DNA from: Oscillospiraceae bacterium | GTDB lineage: Bacteria > Bacillota > Clostridia > Oscillospirales > Oscillospiraceae | Assembly (NCBI GenBank): GCA_022846095.1 | Contig: AP025583.1 | Coordinates: 3,059,279 to 3,123,278 of the forward strand | DNA: 64,000 nucleotides | Direction of reading: 5' to 3' | Shown here: in pieces, positions 29,130 to 37,392 of the stretch | Position numbering within the stretch: the first letter of the stretch is position 1 | How the letters are laid out: each line of letters begins with the position of its first letter | Program-made: the position numbers and the translations under genes | Notes under the pieces: model-generated | Seen by the model: the letters and a program-made list of their open reading frames with translations, nothing else | What the model was told of the DNA's origin: nothing | Databases searched by the model: none

Positions 29130-29859
29130 CGCGCGCAGGCGCCGCCGCCGGGCGCGGCGGGGCGCGCCCTTCCCCCTGGTCTGCGCGGGGCTGGCGCTGC
29201 TGCTGCTGGTGTGCCTGCTGGCCCGGCCGGGGCCCAACCCCCGGCGGGACCCGGACGAGCTCAAGGCCATACTGGCCGCCCTGCCGGAGGATCTCTCCCC
29301 CCTGCGCCGCGCCTTCGTCACCCAGAGCGTGGATCTGGTGGGCCGGGTGGACTACTTCTGGGGCGGCAAGCCGGAGCATCCCGGCTGGGACCGGCGCTGG
29401 GGCCGCGCGGCGCTCGTCACCTCCCCCGGCTGCGAGGACACCGGCAGGCGCATGCCCTACGGCCTGGACTGCTCCGGCCTGGTGTCCTGGGCGGCGGTGA
29501 CCGCCGCCGGGGACATGGACGCCTACGCCGCCGTGGGGGACGGTGTGCGGGAGCAGTACGCCCTGTGCGCCCCCATTTGCTGGGAGGACGCCCAGCCCGG
29601 CGACCTGCTGTTTTTCCCCGACCTGTCCCACGTGGGCATCGTGGTGGGCGAGGGCGCGGACGGGGCGCTGCTGGCCGTCCACTCCTCCCGAAGCCTGGGC
29701 GGGGTGGTTTTGTCCCACGACGCGCAGGAGACCGGCTTCACCCTGGCCGGGCGGCCCGCCCTCTTCGGCGCGCCCCTTCCGTCAAAAGCGCCGCACCCGG
29801 CCGGGTGCGGCGCTTTCCCATGCGCTTTTTCTACAAAATGTATCCCAGATTTTTTATAG
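29110..29859 (+). CDS. Membrane-anchored NlpC/P60 cell-wall hydrolase
   Basis: A 249-residue protein with an Arg-rich cytoplasmic start (RRRRRRARR), one membrane helix (about 20-40) and an extracellular NlpC/P60 domain. The catalytic residues are visible: C121 in YGLDCSGLVSW, H174 in LSHVGIVVG, and H191 as the likely third residue. Family members cleave peptidoglycan stem peptides. The start overlaps the upstream regulator by 20 bp. The last 25 codons run through a terminator-like hairpin (29785-29816), so the true C terminus may be abnormal or recently extended. Confidence 0.85.
   Translation: MVRRGPSARRRRRRARRGAPFPLVCAGLALLLLVCLLARPGPNPRRDPDELKAILAALPEDLSPLRRAFVTQSVDLVGRVDYFWGGKPEHPGWDRRWGRAALVTSPGCEDTGRRMPYGLDCSGLVSWAAVTAAGDMDAYAAVGDGVREQYALCAPICWEDAQPGDLLFFPDLSHVGIVVGEGADGALLAVHSSRSLGGVVLSHDAQETGFTLAGRPALFGAPLPSKAPHPAGCGAFPCAFSTKCIPDFL
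29785..29816 (+). terminator. Terminator-like hairpin inside the NlpC/P60 reading frame
   Basis: The stem AAAGCGCCGCACCCGG / CCGGGTGCGGCGCTTT is perfect over 16 bp but is followed by only a weak T tract (TTTCCC, later CTTTTTC). The coding frame crosses it and stops at 29859. Confidence 0.65.
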
Positions 29860-29862
29860 ATA

Positions 29863-29896
29863 TTGACGATAAAAAATCCATGCGTTACACTATAAT
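29863..29896 (+). promoter_or_regulatory. Probable promoter of MATE exporter 2
   Basis: TTGACG at 29863-29868 is followed after 17 bp by TACACT (29886-29891), overlapping a TATAAT at 29891-29896. A short GC-rich hairpin (CAGCCGCG...CGCGGCTG, 29912-29939) lies between this promoter and the gene. Confidence 0.5.
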
Positions 29897-29961
29897 CAAA
29901 CATCTTTTCGACAGCCGCGGCTTCGGTAAGCGCGGCTGGAAGTTTCGGAGGTAGTGAACGT

Positions 29962-31323
29962 ATGCAGGAAAACAAGATGGGCGTCATGCCGGTGGGGAAG
30001 CTGCTCTTTTCCATGTCCCTGCCCATGATCGTCTCCATGCTGATCCAGGCGCTCTACAACGTGGTGGACAGCATCTTCGTGGCCAGAATCAGTGAAAACG
30101 CCCTCACTGCCGTCTCCCTGGCCTTCCCCTTTCAGAACCTGATGATCGCCGTGGGCGTGGGCACCGGCGTGGGCGTGAACGCCCTGCTCTCCCGCAGCCT
30201 GGGGGAGAAGAACTTCGACCAGGCCAACAAGGCCGCCAACAACGGCGTGTTCCTGGCCGTCATCAGCGCCCTGGCCTTTATGGCGGCGGGTCTGCTGTTC
30301 TCCCGCACCTTCTTTCAGCTCCAGACCGACATCACCGAGATCGTGGAGTACGGCACCACCTACCTCACGATTTGCTCCGGGCTGTGCTTCGGCCTGTTTG
30401 TGGAGATGATGTTCGAGCGGCTTTTGCAATCCGTGGGGCGCACCTTTTACACCATGATCACCCAGGGCGTGGGCGCGGTCATCAACATCGTGCTGGACCC
30501 CATCCTCATCTTCGGCCTGCTGGGCTTCCCCAGGCTGGGGGTGGCCGGGGCCGCAATCGCCACCGTCACCGGCCAGATTGTGGCCGCCGTGCTGGCGGTG
30601 ATCTTCAACCTGACGCGCAACCACGAGGTACAGCTCTCCTTCCGGGGCTTCCGGCCCGAGGGGCACACCATTGGCCGGATCTACGCCGTGGGCCTGCCCA
30701 GCATCGTGATGAACTCCATCAGCTCGGTGATGACCTTCACCATGAACAAGATCCTCATCGCCTTCACCCCCACCGCCACCGCCGTGCTGGGCATCTACTT
30801 CAAGTTCCAGAGCTTCGTGTTCATGCCGGTGTTCGGCCTCAACAACGGCATGGTGCCCATCGTGGCCTACAACCTGGGGGCCCGCAAGCGCAAGCGCCTC
30901 ACCGACACGGTGAAGTACGCCATCTTCTCCGCCGTGGCCATCATGCTGGTGGGCCTGGTGGTCATCCAGCTCTTCACCCCCCAGATCCTCATGCTCTTCT
31001 CCGCCTCGGAGGACATGCTGCGCATCGGCGTGCCCGCCCTGAGGATCATCAGCCTCAGCTTCGTCTTCGCGGGCTTCTGCGTCATCTCCTCCTCCACCTT
31101 CCAGGCCCTGGGCAACGGGCTGCTGAGCATGGTCGTGTCCATCGTGCGCCAGCTGGTGGTGCTGCTGCCCGCCGCGTGGCTGCTCTCCCTGACCGGGATT
31201 CTGGACCTGGTGTGGCTGGCCTTCCCCATCGCGGAGATCTTCTCCCTCGTCCTGTGCGTGTGCTTCCTGCGCCACACCTACAAGAAGGTGGTCAAGCCCC
31301 TGGACGCCGCGCCCCAGAACTAG
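29962..31323 (+). CDS. MATE-family exporter 2
   Basis: A 453-residue membrane protein with twelve predicted helices and the MATE double-half layout (LPMIVSMLIQALYNVVDSIFVARISENALTAVSLAFPFQNLM; second half GLPSIVMNSISSVMTFTMNKIL). It is closest in style to the VmrA/YpnP-like clostridial MATE proteins. The ATG follows CGGAGG. No regulator gene is adjacent; a promoter and 5' hairpin precede it. The substrate is unknown. Confidence 0.92.
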   Translation: MQENKMGVMPVGKLLFSMSLPMIVSMLIQALYNVVDSIFVARISENALTAVSLAFPFQNLMIAVGVGTGVGVNALLSRSLGEKNFDQANKAANNGVFLAVISALAFMAAGLLFSRTFFQLQTDITEIVEYGTTYLTICSGLCFGLFVEMMFERLLQSVGRTFYTMITQGVGAVINIVLDPILIFGLLGFPRLGVAGAAIATVTGQIVAAVLAVIFNLTRNHEVQLSFRGFRPEGHTIGRIYAVGLPSIVMNSISSVMTFTMNKILIAFTPTATAVLGIYFKFQSFVFMPVFGLNNGMVPIVAYNLGARKRKRLTDTVKYAIFSAVAIMLVGLVVIQLFTPQILMLFSASEDMLRIGVPALRIISLSFVFAGFCVISSSTFQALGNGLLSMVVSIVRQLVVLLPAAWLLSLTGILDLVWLAFPIAEIFSLVLCVCFLRHTYKKVVKPLDAAPQN

Positions 31324-31360
31324 GCCCCGGGTTCAGGCTAATTTCAGACTTGTGTGTTAC

Positions 31361-31391
31361 ACTCCTTCCGTACCCATTGTACGGAAGGAGT
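31361..31391 (+). promoter_or_regulatory. Hairpin enclosing the ribosome-binding site of the lipoprotein gene
   Basis: A perfect 13-bp inverted repeat (ACTCCTTCCGTAC at 31361-31373, GTACGGAAGGAGT at 31379-31391, loop of five) has the AAGGAG ribosome-binding site in its 3' arm. It is followed by GTTCTTTTA, so it may double as the terminator of the MATE gene ending 38 bp upstream. Confidence 0.65.
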
Positions 31392-31399
31392 GTTCTTTT

Positions 31400-32827
31400 A
31401 TGACCATAAAGCAGATTTCCGCCCTGCTGCTCTTGGCTGTGCTGGCCCTGGGCTGCGCCGCCTGCGGCGCCCAGGGCAGCACGGCCGCGTCCGCCGCACC
31501 CACCCCCGCGCAGACCGCGGACACGGCGGGCGAAACCGCCCTGTTCCTCTCGGACGAGGGCTGCACCGTGGACGGCGCGGCGATCTCCGCCGACCCCGCC
31601 GACCGGGTCTACGCCGGGGCGGACATCGTCTACTACGAGGACGGGCACGACGAGACCTACGGGGCGGGCACCGAGGCCGATTCCCACTCCGCCGGGGAGG
31701 CGGCGGCCCACACGGTGGTCACCATCACCCAACCCGGGACCTACCGGGTGTCCGGTATGCTCTCCGCCGGGCAGCTCGCCGTCGATCTCGGCGGGGACGC
31801 GGCGTCCGACCCCGGGGCGGTGGTCACCCTGATTTTGGACGGGGTGGACATTACCTGCACCGTGGCCCCGGCCATTATCTTCTACAGCGTCTACGAGTGT
31901 GGCAGCGCCGACACGGAGACCGCCGCCGCCATCGTGGACACCTCCGCCGCGGGGGCCAACGTCATTCTGGCCGACGGCTCGGAGAACCACGTGGACGGCT
32001 CCTACGTGGCGAAAATCTACAGGGAGGGCACCGAAAAGAAGCTCCACAAGTACGACGGGGCCTTTTACTCCAAAATGAGCATGAACGTGGACGGGGAGAG
32101 CGGCGGCACAGGCAAGCTCTTCATCACCGCCGCCAACGAGGGGCTGGACAGCGAGCTGCACCTCACCATCAACGGCGGCAATATCTCCATCACCGCCCAG
32201 AACGACGGCATCAACACCAACGAGGACAACGTGTCCGTGACCACCGTCAACGGCGGCAGCCTGTATATCAACGCCGGGCTGGGGGACGAGGGGGACGGTA
32301 TCGACTCCAACGGCTACCTGGTGATCAACGGCGGTGACATCGTCACTCTGGGCAACGGCCGCACCGGGGACGGCGGGCTGGACGCGGAGTACCCCATCCT
32401 GCTCAACGGCGGCAACGTGCTGGCCCTGGGCAGCCGGAACGACAGCGTGGATTCCGCCTCCGCCCAGGGGTATCTGGCGTTCTCCTTCGCCCGGACCCAG
32501 GCCGCGGGGAGCCTGCTCACCGTCTCCGGCGAGGACGGCGGGACGCTGCTGAGCTACACCGCCGAAAAGGAGTACCAGAGCCTGATCTACTCCGCCCCCG
32601 GCCTCTCGGCGGACGGCACGTATACGGTGGCCGTGGACGGCGAGGCCCAGGAGAACTCCGGCTTCGGCGGCGGTATGGGCGGCGGCCCGGGCGGCATGGG
32701 CGGCGGGCAGCGGCCCGACGGCATGGAGCCGCCGGAGGGGCTGGAGCTTCCCGAGGGCATGGAGCGCCCCGAGGGGGATATGCCCGGCCAGCGGCCCGGC
32801 GGCGGGGAAATAACGGCTCCCACTTAG
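31400..32827 (+). CDS. Carbohydrate-binding (Cthe_2159-type) lipoprotein
   Basis: A 475-residue lipoprotein. The signal peptide ends in a lipobox (LALGC or LGCAAC). It is followed by a right-handed beta-helix of the Cthe_2159 kind: GTYRVSGMLSAGQLAVDLGG, VTLILDGVDITCT, LHLTINGGNISITAQNDGINTNEDNVSVTTVNGG and GDGIDSNGYLVINGG. Family members bind polygalacturonate or cellulose-like polymers and calcium. The C terminus is a Gly/Met/Pro-rich tail with repeats of GGGMGGGPGGMGGG and PEGMERPEG. The start follows GGAAGGAG, which is locked in a hairpin. It probably sits on the outer membrane face and binds wall or dietary glycans. Confidence 0.85.
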   Translation: MTIKQISALLLLAVLALGCAACGAQGSTAASAAPTPAQTADTAGETALFLSDEGCTVDGAAISADPADRVYAGADIVYYEDGHDETYGAGTEADSHSAGEAAAHTVVTITQPGTYRVSGMLSAGQLAVDLGGDAASDPGAVVTLILDGVDITCTVAPAIIFYSVYECGSADTETAAAIVDTSAAGANVILADGSENHVDGSYVAKIYREGTEKKLHKYDGAFYSKMSMNVDGESGGTGKLFITAANEGLDSELHLTINGGNISITAQNDGINTNEDNVSVTTVNGGSLYINAGLGDEGDGIDSNGYLVINGGDIVTLGNGRTGDGGLDAEYPILLNGGNVLALGSRNDSVDSASAQGYLAFSFARTQAAGSLLTVSGEDGGTLLSYTAEKEYQSLIYSAPGLSADGTYTVAVDGEAQENSGFGGGMGGGPGGMGGGQRPDGMEPPEGLELPEGMERPEGDMPGQRPGGGEITAPT

Positions 32828-32865
32828 TCCCCCCGTCATAGGCGGGGAGGCCCCCAATACGCACC

Positions 32866-32901
32866 AAAAGCGGCAATTCCCATCCGGGAATTGCCGCTTT
32901 T
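32866..32901. terminator. Bidirectional terminator
   Basis: The symmetric hairpin AAAAGCGGCAATTCCC / GGGAATTGCCGCTTTT, with A and T runs on both sides, lies between the convergent lipoprotein and O-antigen-ligase genes. Confidence 0.88.
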
Positions 32902-32910
32902 CCGTTTAAA

Positions 32911-34452
32911 TTACGCCGCCTTCTGCTCGCCGTGGGTCTTGGCCAGCTTGACGCAGGCCCCGATGACGCCGAACAGGAACCAGTAGGTGAACATGTTGCG
33001 GGGGTAGAACCAGGTGTACTCAGCCACGCCGATGACCAGGATGCCGCAGAAGCCCGCCAGGGCGGCGGCGAGCAGGTTCTTCACCCGCCGGTCGGTGGAG
33101 GCGTAGAAGGCCTTCACGCCGCTCTTGAGCTGGTAGAGCAGCAGCGCCAGGTAGGACAGCAGGCCCAGAATGCCCGTCTCGCCCCACATCTGGAGGTAGT
33201 TGTTGTGGGTGTGGATGGGGTAGTTGCCGTCGAACATGGTGGGGTAGTTGTAAAAGACCTGCTTCATCACGTCGCTGCCCAGGCCCACGCCCCGCCACCA
33301 GTAGTCCCGCATCAGGTTGCCGGTGGCCTCGTAGATGGCGAAGCGGTAGCGGGTGGAGCTGTCCTTCATGTTGCCAATGGTGAGGATGCGGTTGTAGATG
33401 CTCTCGGGCAGGAAGGGGATGGCGCATATCCCTACCACGATCATCAGGGGGATAAAGCGCCAGTTCTGCAGGGCCACAAAGACCACCACCGCCAGCGCCA
33501 GGCCAATCCAGCTGGAGCGGGAGAGGGTGTACCCCATTGCCAGCAGGCAGGGGCACAGGGCGATAACCGCCAGCAGCTTCCCCCGCCAGCCCTTGGCGTT
33601 GAGGAACAGCGCGAGATCCAGGGGGATAAGCATGGCCAGCAGCTCGGCAAAGTTGTTGGGGTTGTCGAAGAAGGAATAGACGCGCCCGGGCATATTGGCG
33701 TTAAGCGTCATATCCTGCTGGGAGGGCACCACATCCACCCCAATATAGCCCTGGTAACAGCCGTACAGGGCGGCCACCGTGATGCCCAGCACCGCCAGCA
33801 CCGCCACGATCTGGAGCTGTTCGTACTTGCGCACCGCGCTCACCAGCACCAGCACCAGCAGGAACCCGGTGATATGGAACGCGAAGAAACGCATGGAGTC
33901 CCTGGTGGACAGGGAGGTGACCAGGGCGTAGCAGATGAAGCCCATGTAGAGCGTCATATAGGGCCCCAGCCGGTCCAGCTCCAGCCGGTGCTTGGGCCGT
34001 GCGGCGCTGCCCAGAATAAAGAGGGCGGTCACCCCCACCGCGCCCAGCAGTCCGAAGGGGTTTTTCCACAGGGAGTGGGGGGCCATGAGCATCACCAGCA
34101 TCAGCAGCCCCAAAAAGACGAAGCTGGCCCCGCCCATGGCGGAGAGGAGGCGGAAGGCCAGGCTGCCGTCCCACACCCGCCTGCCCGCCTTGTAGATCCA
34201 TTTGACCAGGGCGCAGGGCAGGTTGACGACGGCCGTGAACAGGCGGCAGGCCAGGCTGTGGGGCCAGGCCTCCGGCAGCGTGCCCTCCCGCCAGACCAGC
34301 TGGCAGATCCCGCTGCCCGCCACGCCGCGGCGGATAGCCAGGCCGATCCGGGCGAACACCCGGCCGGGGACGCTCCCCGTCCAGCTGTCCGTCAGCACGG
34401 CCCAGATGGCCAGGACAAAGCGCACAAGGGCGCTGTTTTGCGCGATTGACAT
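32911..34452 (-). CDS. O-antigen ligase / WzyC-type membrane polymerase
   Basis: A 513-residue membrane protein with ten or more helices. It carries the Wzy_C signature region: YSFFDNPNNFAELLAMLIPL, LSRSSWIGLALAVVVF, and the large loop ending in HTHNNYLQMWGETGILGLLSYLALL. Such proteins polymerise or ligate exported polysaccharide units. ATG 34452 is preferred over an upstream GTG because AAAGGTG lies nine bases before it. It forms an operon with the glycosyltransferase gene 42 bp upstream. In a Gram-positive cell it likely works in capsule or wall-polysaccharide assembly, possibly the polymer that SLH proteins bind; this is inference. Confidence 0.88.
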   Translation of the reverse strand: MSIAQNSALVRFVLAIWAVLTDSWTGSVPGRVFARIGLAIRRGVAGSGICQLVWREGTLPEAWPHSLACRLFTAVVNLPCALVKWIYKAGRRVWDGSLAFRLLSAMGGASFVFLGLLMLVMLMAPHSLWKNPFGLLGAVGVTALFILGSAARPKHRLELDRLGPYMTLYMGFICYALVTSLSTRDSMRFFAFHITGFLLVLVLVSAVRKYEQLQIVAVLAVLGITVAALYGCYQGYIGVDVVPSQQDMTLNANMPGRVYSFFDNPNNFAELLAMLIPLDLALFLNAKGWRGKLLAVIALCPCLLAMGYTLSRSSWIGLALAVVVFVALQNWRFIPLMIVVGICAIPFLPESIYNRILTIGNMKDSSTRYRFAIYEATGNLMRDYWWRGVGLGSDVMKQVFYNYPTMFDGNYPIHTHNNYLQMWGETGILGLLSYLALLLYQLKSGVKAFYASTDRRVKNLLAAALAGFCGILVIGVAEYTWFYPRNMFTYWFLFGVIGACVKLAKTHGEQKAA

Positions 34453-34494
34453 AGGCAACGGCACCTTTCCCGTAAATGATTTCCGATTCGGCGC

Positions 34495-35595
34495 TTACCG
34501 CAGCGCCTTCTGGTAGACCGCAAACGTGGCCTGGGCCAGCTTGTGGATCTCGAACTTCTCCCGGATGGTTTTGAGGGCGTTCTCCCGGCAGCGCGCCAGG
34601 AGCTCCGGGTCCTCCATCAGGCGCTTCATGGCCTGGGCCATGGACTCGGGGTTGTCGTACTCCACCAGCGCGCCGCAGCCCGCCTCGTCGTTGACGATGT
34701 CCCGGTTGCCCCCCATGTCGGTGGCAATGACGGGCAGCCCGGCGGCCATGGCCTCGATGATGAGGAAGGACAGGGCCTCGTGCCGGGAGGAATTCACGTA
34801 CAGGTCCGCGCCCTTGTAGAGGTTCTTGATGTCCTTGCGGAAGCCGATGAACTTCACCCGCTCCTCCAGGCCCAGGCGCTTCACCTGCTCCCGCGCCGGC
34901 TCCAGCAGGGGGCCGTCCCCCGCCAGCACCAGGGTGAAGGGCACGCTGGAAATCTCCGTCAGGCGCTTCACCGAGTCGATCAGGTACTTGTGCCCCTTGT
35001 CGTCGGCAAAGCGGGAGGCGCAGAGCATCACGAAGTCCTCCTGCGCAAGCCCCAGCTCGGCGCGCAGGGTGGACGAGGCGCGCTCCCCCGCCCAGGCTGC
35101 GGGATCCACGGCGTTGAAGATCACCGTGATCCGGTCCCCGCTCCAGCCGTTGGCGACGAGCTGCTCCTTGCCTCGGTTGCACACGGCGATCATCTGATCC
35201 TGCCGCTTGTCCATCCAGCGGTTGGAGATCCGGGTCACCGCGTCGTTGGCCATGACGAAGTGGTTGGTGTACACCACCCGGATTTTTTTGTTGAAGCGCT
35301 TGGCCAGCAGCGCCGTGTAGTGCTCGCGCAGGTAGTGGCAGTGGACCACGTCGATGTCCCACTCCGTACACAGCGCGGCCAGGACCTTGGCCGCCTTGAG
35401 GTCGAAGCGGCGGCGCATGGCAATCTGCCGGACGCTCACCCCCGCCTCCTGCATCCGCTCCACCAGCAGCCCGCCCTCGTTGTAGGCGAAATAGGCCTGG
35501 ATTTTCTCGCCGTTCAGGTACTTCACCAGGGTCTCCACGTACCGCTCGGTGCCCGCCTTTCCGGCGTAATTCAACAGATAGAGGACCTTGAGCAT
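34495..35595 (-). CDS. GT4-family glycosyltransferase
   Basis: A 366-residue cytosolic GT-B enzyme. The N-terminal domain has LNYAGKAGTERYVETLV and VVHCHYLREHYTALLAKRF. The C-terminal nucleotide-sugar domain has ASRFADDKGHKYLIDSV, LVLAGDGPLLEPARE, VKFIGFRKDIKNLYKGADLYVNSSRHEALSFLIIEAMAAGLPVIATDMGGNRDIV, the EX7E motif of family 4. It transfers a sugar onto a lipid-linked intermediate or polymer; specificity is not deducible. First gene of a two-gene operon with the O-antigen ligase; a promoter and a palindromic repeat lie upstream. Confidence 0.93.
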   Translation of the reverse strand: MLKVLYLLNYAGKAGTERYVETLVKYLNGEKIQAYFAYNEGGLLVERMQEAGVSVRQIAMRRRFDLKAAKVLAALCTEWDIDVVHCHYLREHYTALLAKRFNKKIRVVYTNHFVMANDAVTRISNRWMDKRQDQMIAVCNRGKEQLVANGWSGDRITVIFNAVDPAAWAGERASSTLRAELGLAQEDFVMLCASRFADDKGHKYLIDSVKRLTEISSVPFTLVLAGDGPLLEPAREQVKRLGLEERVKFIGFRKDIKNLYKGADLYVNSSRHEALSFLIIEAMAAGLPVIATDMGGNRDIVNDEAGCGALVEYDNPESMAQAMKRLMEDPELLARCRENALKTIREKFEIHKLAQATFAVYQKALR

Positions 35596-35900
35596 CTTCG
35601 CGCCCTCCCAAAAGCAATGTAGGGACGGGTCAAAACCCGTCCCTACATTTTACCGTAAACTTCTCCGCTTGTCCACCTTTTCTACAGGTAGCTTTTCAGC
35701 TTTTCCGCCATATCCGTACGCTCCCCCACGGGATTCCATCCCGCGGGGGCCCCTTCATTTCCATCTGTACGGGGCAACTGAATTGCCCCGTACAGCAAGG
35801 TTTTGCCCTGCGGGTCAAAACACTTGCACGCGCCATGCGGCGCGTGGGCGCTTTGCGCCCGGTCGCGCGGGGACGCCTCTGCCCCTCAGGCCCTTTCCTT
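35596..35900. repeat. Intergenic repeat cluster with a duplicated metK 3' end
   Basis: No gene is visible. The stretch holds the hairpin module GTAGGGACGGGT/ACCCGTCCCTAC (35619-35646), a second module TGTACGGGGCAA/TTGCCCCGTACA (35766-35794), and at about 35684-35727 a diverged copy of the last 43 bases of metK (which lie at 35900-35943), with three or four mismatches. Confidence 0.75.
35647..35675 (-). promoter_or_regulatory. Promoter of the glycosyltransferase operon
   Basis: On the minus strand TGGACA (35675-35670) lies 17 bp before TAAAAT (35652-35647). The hairpin repeat at 35619-35646 then lies in the first transcribed bases. Confidence 0.6.
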
Positions 35901-37082
35901 TTACAGGTAGCTTTTCAGCTTCTCCACCATATCCGTGCGCTCCCAGGTCAGATCCACGTCGGTGCGGCCGAAGTGGCCGTAGGCCGCGGTCTGCTCGTAG
36001 ATGGGGCGGCGCAGGTCCAGGTAGGAGATGATGCTGGCCGGGCGCAGGTCGAAGCACTCGTTCACGATGGCGGCGATCTTCTCGTCGCTGATCCTGCCGG
36101 TGCCGTGGGTATCCACCATCACCGAGACGGGGTGGGCCACGCCGATGGCGTAGGCCACCTCGATCTGGCACCTGCGGGCCAGGCCAGCCGCCACCACGTT
36201 CTTGGCCACATAGCGGGCCATGTAGGCGGCGGAGCGGTCCACCTTGGTGGGATCCTTGCCGGAGAAGCAGCCGCCGCCGTGGCCGGCCATGCCGCCGTAG
36301 GTATCCACGATGATCTTCCGGCCGGTGAGGCCGGTGTCGCCCACGGGGCCGCCCACCACGAAGCGGCCGGTGGGGTTGACGTAGAACTTGGTGTCCCCGT
36401 CGATGTATTTGGCGGGGATTACGGGCTTGATGATGGTCTCCACCACCGCCTCCCGCAGGTCCTTCAGCGCGATGTCCGGGTCGTGCTGGGTGGACACCAC
36501 GATGGCGGGGCAGCGGACCACCCGGCCCTCCTCGTCGTACTCCACGGTGACCTGGCTCTTGCCGTCGGGCCGCAGCCAGCCCAGCTCCCCGCTCTTGCGG
36601 GCCTCGGCCAGTTTACGGGCCAGCCTATGGGCCATGGAGATGGGGGCGGGCATCAGCTCCTGCGTCTCGTCGCAGGCGTAGCCGAACATCATGCCCTGGT
36701 CGCCGGCGCCCACCAGATCCGCCGCGTCCGCGTCCCCGTTCTGCGCCTCGAAGGACTGGTTCACGCCCATGGCGATGTCGGGGGACTGCTCGTCGATGGC
36801 GGTCATCACCGCGCAGGAGCGGTAGTCGAAGCCGTAGCTGGGGTCGGTGTAGCCGATGCGCTCCACCGTGCGGCGGGCGATGGCGGGTATGTCGGTGTAG
36901 TGCTTGGTGGTGATCTCCCCCATCACCACGATCATGCCCGTGGTGGTGAAGCTCTCGCAGGCCACGTGGGCCTCGGGGTCGTGGGCCAGGATGTCGTCCA
37001 GCACGGCGTCGGAGATCTGGTCGCACACCTTGTCGGGGTGCCCCTCGGTGACCGATTCGGAGGTAAAGAGTCTGTGTGCCAT
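35901..37082 (-). CDS. metK: S-adenosylmethionine synthetase
   Basis: A 393-residue enzyme making S-adenosylmethionine from methionine and ATP. Diagnostic motifs are present: [32 protein letters not shown] (hexapeptide), and [23 protein letters not shown] (P-loop-like; most homologues have Ala where this has Cys). Length is normal. The start at ATG 37082 follows AAAGGAAG and matches the conserved [14 protein letters not shown] riboswitch and strong promoter lie upstream, giving feedback control by the product. Confidence 0.98.
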   Translation of the reverse strand: MAHRLFTSESVTEGHPDKVCDQISDAVLDDILAHDPEAHVACESFTTTGMIVVMGEITTKHYTDIPAIARRTVERIGYTDPSYGFDYRSCAVMTAIDEQSPDIAMGVNQSFEAQNGDADAADLVGAGDQGMMFGYACDETQELMPAPISMAHRLARKLAEARKSGELGWLRPDGKSQVTVEYDEEGRVVRCPAIVVSTQHDPDIALKDLREAVVETIIKPVIPAKYIDGDTKFYVNPTGRFVVGGPVGDTGLTGRKIIVDTYGGMAGHGGGCFSGKDPTKVDRSAAYMARYVAKNVVAAGLARRCQIEVAYAIGVAHPVSVMVDTHGTGRISDEKIAAIVNECFDLRPASIISYLDLRRPIYEQTAAYGHFGRTDVDLTWERTDMVEKLKSYL

Positions 37083-37112
37083 TGTTTTTCTTCCTTTCTG
37101 TTGTTGGAGGAG

Positions 37113-37146
37113 CAAAAAGAAGCGCTCCGCCGGACTGGCGGAGCGC
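37113..37146 (-). terminator. Riboswitch-controlled terminator upstream of metK
   Basis: On the minus strand the stem GCGCTCCGCC / GGCGGAGCGC with loop AGTCC is followed by TTCTTTTT, about 17 nt after the SAM-I aptamer. It is the expression platform that stops metK transcription when SAM is bound. Confidence 0.88.
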
Positions 37147-37162
37147 ATGGAGTTTGTTCCAT

Positions 37163-37256
37163 CCTCATCTTTCGATTTACACCGCCGGATTTGGCACCTT
37201 GCTTACGCAGGTTGCCGGGCTTCATCGGGCCGTTCCCTCCACCACTCTTGATAAGG
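37163..37256 (-). ncRNA. SAM-I (S-box) riboswitch aptamer
   Basis: Minus-strand leader with the conserved blocks CTTATCAAGAGTGGTGGAGG, GGCCCGATGAAGCCCGGCAA, GGTGCCAAATCC and GAAAGATGAG in the right order; the first and last pair to form P1. This is an unmistakable SAM-I riboswitch, controlling metK by transcription termination. Confidence 0.97.
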
Positions 37257-37275
37257 TATATTCGATTGTGAGAGT

Positions 37276-37304
37276 ATTCTACCGGGTTTCCGCTTTTCTG
37301 TCAA
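37276..37304 (-). promoter_or_regulatory. metK promoter
   Basis: On the minus strand a perfect TTGACA (37304-37299) lies 17 bp before TAGAAT (37281-37276), with transcription expected to begin just before the riboswitch. Confidence 0.85.
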
Positions 37305-37332
37305 GATACAAAAAGGAGGAATTGTCCCAGAC

Positions 37333-37373
37333 AAAAGCCGCCGTCCGGGGCGGCGGCCCCGGACGGCGGTTTT
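37333..37373. terminator. Terminator after the third SLH gene
   Basis: A 17-bp stem with A and T runs on both sides (AAAAGCCGCCGTCCGGG / CCCGGACGGCGGTTTT) ends the minus-strand SLH transcript 20 bp after its stop. Confidence 0.88.
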
Positions 37374-37392
37374 CGTGCGTTGCTTCGGCCCT

